From positions 1 through 11,097 of the forward strand of contig JAQUUM010000028.1 of assembly GCA_028693885.1 (NCBI GenBank): a DNA stretch of 11,097 nucleotides. Reading direction: 5' to 3'. A program made the translations under genes and the position numbers. The notes below the pieces were generated by a model that did not search any database, was not told the DNA's origin, and saw nothing but the letters and a program-made list of their open reading frames with translations. Shown here one piece after another: positions 1 through 4,779 of this stretch. This stretch comes from Bacilli bacterium (GTDB lineage Bacteria > Bacillota_I > Bacilli_A > ML615J-28 > CAG-698). How positions within the stretch are numbered: the first letter of the stretch is position 1; each line of letters opens with the position of its first letter.

Positions 1-90
1 CGTGTTTTAGAAATGATTGATTCAGGAATTATTAAAGATATGAAATCTGTAGTCGCTATTTTAAAATATAATCAATTAAAAAAATACTAA
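1..90 (+). CDS. C-terminal end of a protein, possibly a NUDIX hydrolase (ADP-ribose pyrophosphatase type); 5' end outside window
   Basis: Frame 1 is open from the first base to a TAA at 88-90 and gives 29 residues that include LEMIDSGIIKDMKSVVAIL. This pattern (a short helix ending in M-I-x-x-G-x-I, then D-x-K-[ST]-x-x-A) resembles the C-terminal segment of ADP-ribose pyrophosphatase-type NUDIX enzymes, where I-x-D-A-K-T is common just before the end. The NUDIX box itself would lie upstream and is not visible, so the assignment rests on a weak terminal resemblance. That there is a gene end here is more certain than its identity. A separate promoter follows at 123-151, so the next gene need not be in the same operon. 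Confidence 0.45.
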   Translation, partial: RVLEMIDSGIIKDMKSVVAILKYNQLKKY

Positions 91-122
91 AACGTTTTTA
101 TTTGTTTTTATTATAAAAACAC

Positions 123-151
123 TTGTATTTATTATAGAAACAGTATATAAT
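123..151 (+). promoter_or_regulatory. Sigma-A-type promoter for the aminotransferase gene
   Basis: TTGTAT (123-128) is followed after exactly 17 nt by a perfect TATAAT (146-151). Transcription would start near 158, about 20 nt before the ATG at 179. The -35 matches the consensus at only three of six positions, but the spacing and the -10 are ideal. Confidence 0.6.
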
Positions 152-178
152 ATAAACAATAAAAATGCGAGGTGAATT

Positions 179-1408
179 ATGAAGATTATTGCAAAACATT
201 CAGAAGGTAAAATGCTTAAAAATGATGTATTTCAAATTTCAGAACAAGCAAAAGCAGCAAAACTTATTAACCCTAATGTTATTGATGCAACTGTAGGTGC
301 TTTTTATGATGAAAAGGGAAAACTTTATAAATATAAAGTAATAGATAAAATATTAAAAAAATTACCTGATGAGGAATTTTACTCTTATGCATCAACTAGC
401 GGAGGCTCTGCTTACAGAGAAGCTGTTCTTAACTGGGTATTTAAAGATAAGAGAGAAAGTTTACTACAGGCGAAAAAATACGCCTTTGTGGCTACTCCAG
501 GAGGCACTGGTGCTATTTTTAATTCGTTGTATAATAGCTTAGATAAAGGTGAAACGTTGTTGTTGCCAAATATTTATTGGGGGCCTTATGCAAACATGGC
601 TTCGGATCAAGATTTAAAAGTTTTGGAATATAGTATGTTTAAAAAAGATTCTTTTAATATTGAAGGATTTATTGAAAAAGCTGAAGAAATAATTGAGAAA
701 CAAAATAAACTAGTTACTATTATTAATGATCCATGCCATAATCCAACTGGTTACACTATGAAAGAAGAAGAGTTGGCTAGCGTTATTGAATACATGAATT
801 CTAAAAAGAATACACCTTGTGTTTTAATTTATGATATTGCATATATGGATTTTAGTTTTAATAGTACAATTAGAAATAGATTTTCATTATTTAAAGATGC
901 CGGGGAGAATGTTTTAATTTCTATAGCTTTTAGTGGTTCGAAGACTTTTTCTGTATATGGTTTAAGAATGGGAGCCGCAATATATTTGGGCAGTGATAAA
1001 GAATTTTTAAATGAGTTGCAAGCGATAATTACTTTTACTGGTCGAACACATTGGAGTAATTGTACAGCTGCACCTATTAATATGATTGTTGAATTAGATA
1101 AAAAACCAAAAAAATATTCTGATTTTATGAAGCAAGTAGTATATGCTATGGAAATGCTGAAAGAAAGAGCTGATATTTTTGTTTCGGAAGCTAAAGAAAA
1201 TGGTTTGAGTCATTATCCTTATGTAGAGGGATTCTTTATAACAATACCTTGTAATAATTTAGAAAAAGTTATTAAAAATCTTAATGATGATGGAATATAT
1301 TTAGTTCCAGTAAAAGGAGCTGTTCGCGTAGCTATTTGCTCGTTAACAAAGGTTGCTATACAAGGTTTAGCTAAAAGAATTAAAACTGCAATAGATTTAG
1401 CAAATTAG
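179..1408 (+). CDS. Class I-alpha PLP-dependent aminotransferase (aspartate/aromatic amino acid type)
   Basis: A 409-residue cytosolic fold-type I transaminase that should exchange an amino group between an amino acid and a 2-oxoacid such as 2-oxoglutarate. Aspartate aminotransferase landmarks (pig cytosolic numbering) can be placed by eye: the PGGTGA phosphate loop at 107-112, Trp140 at W134, Asn194 at N188 in CHNPTG, Asp222 at D219, Tyr225 at Y222, the Schiff-base Lys258 at K255 in SGSKTFSVYG, Arg266 at R263, and the carboxylate-binding Arg386 at R383. R289, before WSN, lines up with Arg292, which binds the side chain of dicarboxylic substrates. Aspartate/glutamate or dual aspartate/aromatic specificity is therefore likely, but I cannot choose between them. 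The start is fixed by GAGGTGA (169-175) just before the ATG. The gene stands alone between its own promoter and terminator. Confidence 0.88.
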   Translation: MKIIAKHSEGKMLKNDVFQISEQAKAAKLINPNVIDATVGAFYDEKGKLYKYKVIDKILKKLPDEEFYSYASTSGGSAYREAVLNWVFKDKRESLLQAKKYAFVATPGGTGAIFNSLYNSLDKGETLLLPNIYWGPYANMASDQDLKVLEYSMFKKDSFNIEGFIEKAEEIIEKQNKLVTIINDPCHNPTGYTMKEEELASVIEYMNSKKNTPCVLIYDIAYMDFSFNSTIRNRFSLFKDAGENVLISIAFSGSKTFSVYGLRMGAAIYLGSDKEFLNELQAIITFTGRTHWSNCTAAPINMIVELDKKPKKYSDFMKQVVYAMEMLKERADIFVSEAKENGLSHYPYVEGFFITIPCNNLEKVIKNLNDDGIYLVPVKGAVRVAICSLTKVAIQGLAKRIKTAIDLAN

Positions 1409-1434
1409 TAAGAGGGAAGACTCTTACTTTTTTT
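1407..1434 (+). terminator. Rho-independent terminator after the aminotransferase gene
   Basis: A perfect 8-bp stem, AGTAAGAG (1407-1414) with CTCTTACT (1421-1428), closes a 6-nt loop and runs straight into a T run ending at 1434. The first two stem bases are the last two bases of the TAG stop codon, so the hairpin sits directly on the gene end. Confidence 0.9.
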
Positions 1435-1463
1435 ATTAATCAAGTAATTAGATAAATTAAATA

Positions 1464-1492
1464 TTGACTTAAAGACAAAAATATAGTAAAAT
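1464..1492 (+). promoter_or_regulatory. Sigma-A-type promoter for the yceD-rpmF operon
   Basis: TTGACT (1464-1469), a 17-nt spacer, then TAAAAT (1487-1492): five of six matches in each hexamer. The start site would be near 1499, leaving a very short leader before the ATG at 1516. A small inverted repeat, AATAAC/GTTATT (1490-1495 and 1499-1504), overlaps the start site but is too short and AT-rich to call an operator. Confidence 0.8.
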
Positions 1493-1515
1493 AACAATGT
1501 TATTATTGGTGGATT

Positions 1516-1905
1516 ATGAAATGGTCAGTTCAACAACTTAATAAACTCGTTGGTAAATCTATTGATATTGATTATTTGTATGATTTTAATGAAAATATCA
1601 AAAGTTTATCGGATGTTTTGAGTATTAGTAAAACAAAAGTCACTGGATCTTGTAACATTCCTCAAATGAATTTATTTGAGTTTAAGTTATTAATTGAAAC
1701 AACTATGACTATAGAATGTGCTAGGACTTTGGAACCTGTAGATTTTCCAATGTCAATTGATATTAATCAAGTATTTTCTGTCAATGGCGAAAATGAAGAT
1801 CATATATTGATTGAATCAAATTCTGTTGATTTAATAGATTTTGTTTGGGAAACTGTTTTGCTAAATAAACCACTAAGAGTTTTAAAATACAGTGATAATG
1901 AATAA
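1516..1905 (+). CDS. yceD: DUF177 / YceD family protein (Bacillus YlbN-like)
   Basis: A 129-residue soluble protein of the DUF177 family. Visible signs are the MKWS start also seen in Bacillus YlbN, a central ECARTLEP segment (67-74) matching the family C-x-R-x-L motif, and a C-terminal acidic and hydrophobic stretch D-F-V-W-E-T-V-L-L-x-K-P (108-119) typical of the family end. The second cysteine seen in some homologues (CxRC) is threonine here, so metal binding through this motif is not supported. The best evidence is position: rpmF begins 24 nt downstream, the conserved arrangement of this family from Gram-negatives to Bacillus. In plants and E. coli, members have been linked to 23S rRNA accumulation or ribosome assembly; that role here is inferred. 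A weak GGTGG (1508-1512) serves as the ribosome binding site. Confidence 0.87.
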   Translation: MKWSVQQLNKLVGKSIDIDYLYDFNENIKSLSDVLSISKTKVTGSCNIPQMNLFEFKLLIETTMTIECARTLEPVDFPMSIDINQVFSVNGENEDHILIESNSVDLIDFVWETVLLNKPLRVLKYSDNE

Positions 1906-1929
1906 ATATAATGAAAGGAGAAAATAAAA

Positions 1930-2262
1930 ATGAGTATTGTACCTCAAAGGCGAATTTCTAAAACAAGAAAAAGAAAAAGAAGAACGCATTTTAAATTAGG
2001 AGTTCCAGGAATGATGGTTTGCCCAAATTGCGGTGAAATGAAATTAGCTCATGCTGTTTGTAAATCGTGCTATTATTATGATGGAAAGCAGATAAAAGAA
2101 GTTAAATCAAAAGAAAAAACCGAAGAAGTCGCTAAAACTACTTCTAAAAAAGAAAAAGTAACTAAACCAACTGTTGAACCTAAGTTAAAAAAAGAAAAAT
2201 CTGAAATTAAAGAAAAGCCAGTTACAGTAAAAAAAGTAATAAAAAAGACTGGTGATAAGTAA
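1930..2262 (+). CDS. rpmF: Large-subunit ribosomal protein bL32 with a long Lys/Glu-rich C-terminal extension
   Basis: Residues 1-57 are a complete L32: the [20 protein letters not shown] start, then a zinc ribbon with CPNC (31-34) and CKSC (44-47), so all four cysteines are present. L32 is a 50S subunit protein, usually about 55-60 residues long. Here the frame continues for about 53 more residues (58-110) made almost entirely of Lys, Glu, Thr, Val and Pro, with no hydrophobic core. This part should be disordered and strongly charged. The extension is in frame, ends in TAA and is followed at once by a good terminator, so it does not look like a frameshift. AAAGGAG (1914-1920) lies 9 nt before the ATG. 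The gene is the second of the yceD-rpmF operon. Confidence 0.95.
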   Translation: MSIVPQRRISKTRKRKRRTHFKLGVPGMMVCPNCGEMKLAHAVCKSCYYYDGKQIKEVKSKEKTEEVAKTTSKKEKVTKPTVEPKLKKEKSEIKEKPVTVKKVIKKTGDK

Positions 2263-2272
2263 AAAAACAAAC

Positions 2273-2308
2273 AAAACGCTTCTAAATATGAGGCGTTTTA
2301 TTTTTTTT
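2273..2308 (+). terminator. Rho-independent terminator after rpmF
   Basis: AAAACGCTTC (2273-2282) pairs with GAGGCGTTTT (2290-2299) with one T-G wobble around a 7-nt loop. An A and then eight Ts (2301-2308) follow. It separates rpmF from the mraZ promoter, which begins about 10 nt later. Confidence 0.92.
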
Positions 2309-2318
2309 AAAAAAATAG

Positions 2319-2347
2319 TTGACATGCTTTTTGTTATATGATAGAAT
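2319..2347 (+). promoter_or_regulatory. Consensus sigma-A promoter of the mraZ-rsmH operon
   Basis: A perfect TTGACA (2319-2324), a 17-nt spacer and TAGAAT (2342-2347). This is the strongest-looking promoter in the window. The start site would be near 2354, inside the first operator repeat, which fits a strong promoter held down by MraZ autorepression. Confidence 0.9.
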
Positions 2348-2352
2348 GAAAG

Positions 2353-2382
2353 TGGGTAAAAATGGGTAAAAGTAGGTAAGAA
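2353..2382 (+). promoter_or_regulatory. MraZ operator: three 10-bp direct repeats
   Basis: Three tandem 10-bp units, TGGGTAAAAA (2353-2362), TGGGTAAAAG (2363-2372) and TAGGTAAGAA (2373-2382), lie between the -10 box and the mraZ ATG. MraZ proteins are known to bind arrays of TGGG-like boxes one helical turn apart upstream of their own gene, and this array has that motif and period. The repeats fill the whole predicted 5' leader. The third, degenerate unit also supplies the only Shine-Dalgarno-like AGG (2374-2376), 8 nt before the ATG. Confidence 0.85.
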
Positions 2383-2384
2383 AA

Positions 2385-2822
2385 ATGTTTACTGGTGAAT
2401 ACTATTATAATATTGATGAAAAGGGAAGAATGTTTGTTCCAACAGAGTTTCGTTCAATTTTAGGTGATAAAATAATAGTGAACCGTGGAATTGAAAAATG
2501 TTTGTATATCTACTCTATAAAAGAATGGGAAAAAATTTCTTCAGAAGTTTCAAACTTGGCAGTAACTCATAAAAATAATAGACAATTTTCAAGAATGTTT
2601 TTCTCGGGTGCATTTATAAAAGAAATAGATGCAAAAGGGAGAGTTAATATTGAAAACATACTTATAGAGTATGCATGTTTAGAAAAAGAGTGTGTTTTTG
2701 TAGGAGCTGGTGCAAGAATTGAAATTTGGAATAAGGAAAGTTGGTTAAATGAGTTTCAGAATAATCAAGAATTATTAGAAGAAATTAGTGAAACCATAGA
2801 ACTTCGTAAAAATGAAGAATAA
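2385..2822 (+). CDS. mraZ: MraZ transcriptional regulator of the mra/dcw cluster
   Basis: A 145-residue DNA-binding protein with two swapped-hairpin AbrB/SpoVT-type domains. The paired signature is clear: DEKGR followed by M-F-V-P in the first half (11-15) and DAKGR in the second (82-86), with the family's R-x-F-x-x-x-F-F-S-G-A-like linker around 66-76. Length is normal for MraZ. The family forms ring-shaped oligomers that bind repeated boxes in the operon promoter, and such boxes lie directly upstream here. The last 11 nt overlap the start of rsmH, so the two are co-transcribed and probably translationally coupled. The second DxKGR motif is followed by V-N-I-E where a proline often stands, a small deviation. 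Confidence 0.95.
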   Translation: MFTGEYYYNIDEKGRMFVPTEFRSILGDKIIVNRGIEKCLYIYSIKEWEKISSEVSNLAVTHKNNRQFSRMFFSGAFIKEIDAKGRVNIENILIEYACLEKECVFVGAGARIEIWNKESWLNEFQNNQELLEEISETIELRKNEE

Positions 2823-3759
2823 TTATTCCCATAAATCAGTTTTACTTGAAGAAGTAATTTCGGGTTTGAATTTAAAAGAAGATGGTCTATATGTAGATTG
2901 TACTATGGGTGGTGCGGGCCATTCTTTAGAAATCTTGAAAAAAGTTAACAAAGGTCATTTATGTTGTTTTGATCAAGATACAGACTGTATTGAAATAGCT
3001 AGAAAAAAACTAAGTTCAATAGGTGAAAATTTCACAATTGTTAAAGATAACTTCAGAAATATAAAAAAACGTTTATTAGAATTAGGTATTGAAAAAGTAG
3101 ATGGGGTTTTATATGATTTAGGAGTATCCTCATATCAGTTTGATACACCAGAAAGAGGATTTAGTTATAATTATGATTCTTATTTAGATATGAGAATGGA
3201 TCAAGAAAATAATCTTACTGCATATGATGTAGTTAATTCTTATGATTATGATAAACTGTGTGATATTTTTTATAAGTATGGGGAAGAGAAATTTTCTAGT
3301 AGTATTGCTAAAAATATAGTTAGACAACGTGAAATTAAAAAAATTGAAACTACTTTCGAGTTGGTTGAGGTTATTAAAAAATCTATACCAGCTGCTGTAA
3401 AGAGAAAAGAAGGCCACCCAGCAAAAAAGATTTTTCAGGCAATTAGAATTGAGGTTAACGATGAACTAAAGGCTTTTGAACAATCGTTAAAAGACTCAAT
3501 AACAATGCTTGAGAAAGGTGGTAGAATTGCTGTGATTTCATTTCATTCATTAGAAGATAGAATTTGTAAAACTATTTTTAAAGAAAAAGTGGAAGTTGTA
3601 ATTCCTAAAAATGTCCCAATTTTAGATAAAGATATAAAAAGAGAGTTTAGGTTGGTTTCTAAAAAACCAATTATAGCGTCTGAAGTAGAGTTAAATTTAA
3701 ATAATAGAGCTCATTCAGCTAAATTAAGAATTCTCGAAAAAATCAAACAGGAGGTATAA
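2812..3759 (+). CDS. rsmH: 16S rRNA (cytosine(1402)-N4)-methyltransferase RsmH (MraW)
   Basis: A 315-residue S-adenosylmethionine-dependent enzyme that N4-methylates C1402 in the decoding centre of 16S rRNA. Visible landmarks: HKSVLLEEV near the N-terminus, the SAM-binding VDCTMGGAGHS (28-38), the acidic FDQD (53-56) at the end of strand two, YDLGVSS followed by the D-x-P-E-R-G-F-S-Y segment (101-119), the GHPAKKIFQAIRIEVNDEL block (201-219) and ISFHSLEDR (242-250). Length is typical. The ATG lies inside the mraZ end and has no clear Shine-Dalgarno of its own, so translation probably depends on ribosomes finishing mraZ. In walled Bacillota, ftsL and a penicillin-binding protein follow; here a 17-codon ORF and a terminator do. 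Confidence 0.96.
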   Translation: MKNNYSHKSVLLEEVISGLNLKEDGLYVDCTMGGAGHSLEILKKVNKGHLCCFDQDTDCIEIARKKLSSIGENFTIVKDNFRNIKKRLLELGIEKVDGVLYDLGVSSYQFDTPERGFSYNYDSYLDMRMDQENNLTAYDVVNSYDYDKLCDIFYKYGEEKFSSSIAKNIVRQREIKKIETTFELVEVIKKSIPAAVKRKEGHPAKKIFQAIRIEVNDELKAFEQSLKDSITMLEKGGRIAVISFHSLEDRICKTIFKEKVEVVIPKNVPILDKDIKREFRLVSKKPIIASEVELNLNNRAHSAKLRILEKIKQEV

Positions 3760-3760
3760 T

Positions 3761-3814
3761 ATGAGTAATTTCAGACCATTACCGAAGCCTTTGACACCAA
3801 ATATGAGTAAGTAG
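3761..3814 (+). CDS. Candidate 17-residue small protein downstream of rsmH
   Basis: The frame reads MSNFRPLPKPLTPNMSK and then TAG. It has the best ribosome binding site in the window: AGGAGGT (3749-3755), 5 nt before the ATG, overlapping the last codons of rsmH. The rsmH stop and the new start are separated by a single base, an arrangement suited to translational coupling. The peptide is proline-rich (4 of 17), has no hydrophobic segment that could span a membrane, and matches nothing I recognise. Its position is where ftsL normally sits, so it could be a surviving start of a lost gene, a true small protein, or a non-functional relic. A terminator hairpin begins 26 nt after the stop. The strength of the binding site is observed; the function is unknown. 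Confidence 0.5.
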   Translation: MSNFRPLPKPLTPNMSK

Positions 3815-3839
3815 TTGTTTTTTATGCCGATTTCGTGCT

Positions 3840-3866
3840 AAAAAAGAACCCATGGTTCTTTTTTTT
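3840..3866 (+). terminator. Rho-independent terminator ending the mraZ-rsmH operon
   Basis: An 11-bp stem, AAAAAAGAACC (3840-3850) with GGTTCTTTTTT (3854-3864), closes a 3-nt CAT loop, and the T run continues to 3866. The A run on the 5' side also makes it a possible weak terminator for the reverse strand, but no reverse gene is seen. Confidence 0.92.
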
Positions 3867-3867
3867 G

Positions 3868-3897
3868 TTGCGTATTTCAATGTATATGTGATAAAAT
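3868..3897 (+). promoter_or_regulatory. Promoter of nadD with an extended -10
   Basis: TTGCGT (3868-3873), an 18-nt spacer and TAAAAT (3892-3897), with a TG at 3889-3890 one base before the -10 (extended -10 form). The start site would be near 3904. It directly follows the terminator of the previous operon, so nadD should be transcribed independently. Confidence 0.7.
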
Positions 3898-3907
3898 TAT
3901 CATATAT
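3884..3907 (+). promoter_or_regulatory. Imperfect 24-bp palindrome over the nadD -10 and start site: candidate operator
   Basis: ATATGTGATAA (3884-3894) and TTATCATATAT (3897-3907) form an inverted repeat matching at 10 of 11 positions around a 2-bp AA centre. It covers the -10 hexamer and the predicted start site, where a repressor would block initiation. The 2-nt gap rules out a normal RNA hairpin, so if functional it would act as DNA. The regulator is unknown. AT-rich DNA yields chance palindromes, which limits confidence. Confidence 0.4.
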
Positions 3908-3939
3908 TAAGATAGTAATATATCGAGAAAGGATCACAT

Positions 3940-4500
3940 ATGAAAATAGTATATGGTGGGTCATTTAACCCTCCAACAATAGCACATTATAAAATTGCTG
4001 AATATTTATTGGAGAGGTTTCCGAATGATGAGTTAGTTTTTCTTCCTGTATCTAATAAGTATGAAAAAAAAGATTTACTTGATTTTGAGCACCGTTATAA
4101 TATGCTCTTAATATATTGCGAAAAATTGGGAAAAAGGGTATCTGTAAGTGACTTTGAAGCAAAATGTGAAAAGTATGAAGGTACTATTAAAACGTTAGAG
4201 TATTTTGAAAACCCTTATTTTGTGATTGGGGCCGACAACTTGTTGTCAATAAAGGAATGGGTTAAATTCCCGACTGTATTAAAAAGAGGAACGTTCATAA
4301 TTATTCCGAGAAGTAAAATAGATGTAAAAGAGTTTATAACTAATGATGAAACTTTGTGTCAATACAAAGATAGATTTATTATATTAGATGATTTCAAAGA
4401 AATACCTATTTCAGCTAGTGATTATAGAATGCTGAAAAATGGAGATTTACTAGATAAAGATGTTGAAGAATATATAAAAAGATTCAAATTATATTTATAA
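3940..4500 (+). CDS. nadD: Nicotinate-nucleotide adenylyltransferase (NadD)
   Basis: A 186-residue nucleotidyltransferase that joins nicotinate mononucleotide with ATP to form deamido-NAD, the penultimate step of NAD synthesis. The N-terminal GGSFNPPTIAH (6-16) is the nucleotide-binding signature with a T-x-x-H version of the usual H-x-x-H. FVIGADN (94-100) followed by W107 is the NadD substrate-binding region, and ISASDYR (157-163) is the C-terminal phosphate-binding motif (ISSTxxR in most members). Length is close to the normal 190-200. AAAGGA (3928-3933) lies 6 nt before the ATG. In many Bacillota nadD is followed by the HD-domain gene yqeK and rsfS; here it stands alone before the valS leader. 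A related pantetheine-phosphate adenylyltransferase is less likely because of the GADN-W block. Confidence 0.9.
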   Translation: MKIVYGGSFNPPTIAHYKIAEYLLERFPNDELVFLPVSNKYEKKDLLDFEHRYNMLLIYCEKLGKRVSVSDFEAKCEKYEGTIKTLEYFENPYFVIGADNLLSIKEWVKFPTVLKRGTFIIIPRSKIDVKEFITNDETLCQYKDRFIILDDFKEIPISASDYRMLKNGDLLDKDVEEYIKRFKLYL

Positions 4501-4505
4501 TTATG

Positions 4506-4534
4506 TTGATTTTTTCTATTTTTTCGTGTAAAAT
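4506..4534 (+). promoter_or_regulatory. Promoter of the valS T-box operon
   Basis: TTGATT (4506-4511), a 17-nt spacer and TAAAAT (4529-4534). The predicted start near 4541 coincides with the first base-paired strand of T-box stem I, the usual arrangement. No terminator is visible between the end of nadD and this promoter. Confidence 0.8.
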
Positions 4535-4540
4535 TAATAA

Positions 4541-4766
4541 AAGCTAAGAAAAGGAATAGTAATATAAAAATGCTTTCAGAGAAGACTTGTTTGGTGAAAA
4601 AGTCTAGCGAATTTATATGAATGTAGCCTTGGAGCTAATATTGCGAAAGAATAGTAGTAATATTCGGATAATCGCCGTTACTAGATAATGAGTGCATCGA
4701 TATGATGAATTAAGGTGGTACCACGATTTTTCGTCCTTAGGAATTTTCTTAAGGGTATTTTTTTTT
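4541..4766 (+). promoter_or_regulatory. T-box riboswitch leader, valine specific (specifier GUA)
   Basis: This leader senses uncharged tRNA-Val and controls read-through into valS. Stem I is closed by AGCTAAG (4542-4548) with CTT..AGCT (about 4628-4635). Its tRNA-elbow contacts are AGAGA (4578-4582) and GGTGA (4593-4597). The specifier loop pairs AGTA (4558-4561) with GAA (4619-4621) above an ATATAAA/TTTATAT helix. One base later comes the specifier GTA (4623-4625), followed by a purine. Stem III is CATC/GATG (4695-4698 and 4704-4707). The T-box core is AAGGTGGTACCACG (4712-4725); its UGGU would pair with the ACCA end of a tRNA with discriminator A, as expected for tRNA-Val. The antiterminator pairs TAAGG (4711-4715) with CCTTA (4735-4739) and ACGA with TCGT, and excludes the terminator. 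It fills the gap between nadD and valS. Confidence 0.96.
4733..4766 (+). terminator. Conditional terminator of the valS T-box
   Basis: CCTTAGGA (4735-4742) pairs with TCTTAAGG (4747-4754) with one G-T wobble around a 4-nt ATTT loop; two more wobble pairs extend it to 4733/4756. Nine Ts (4758-4766) follow. Its 5' arm is the same CCTTA used by the antiterminator, so the two folds compete. The T run ends exactly where the valS Shine-Dalgarno begins (4767). Confidence 0.93.
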
Positions 4767-4779
4767 GAGGAGTGAAAAT

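Noticed and set aside
104..120. Inverted repeat GTTTTTAT/ATAAAAAC after the first partial gene, as a terminator
   Set aside because: The stem is almost pure A-T with a single-base centre and no T run follows, so it is not convincing as a terminator.
2076..2270. Reverse-strand frame of 64 codons opposite rpmF
   Set aside because: It mirrors the Lys/Glu-rich L32 tail, which reads as Phe/Ser/Leu on the other strand, and has no ribosome binding site.
3184..3417. Reverse-strand frames inside rsmH, valS (5467-5649), folC (7916-8137), radC (8794-9096) and the final regulator gene (10826-11020)
   Set aside because: All lie opposite well-supported genes, have AT-driven Phe/Ile/Ser-rich composition and lack ribosome binding sites.
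3791..3796. TTGACA inside the 17-codon ORF as a -35 box
   Set aside because: No -10-like hexamer lies 16-18 nt downstream, and a terminator follows.
3779..3964. Reverse-strand frame of 61 codons across the rsmH-nadD gap
   Set aside because: It runs through the rsmH-operon terminator and the nadD promoter and has no family resemblance.
4765..4779. TTG start of valS at 4765
   Set aside because: It lies within the terminator T run and would place the only good Shine-Dalgarno site inside the coding region.
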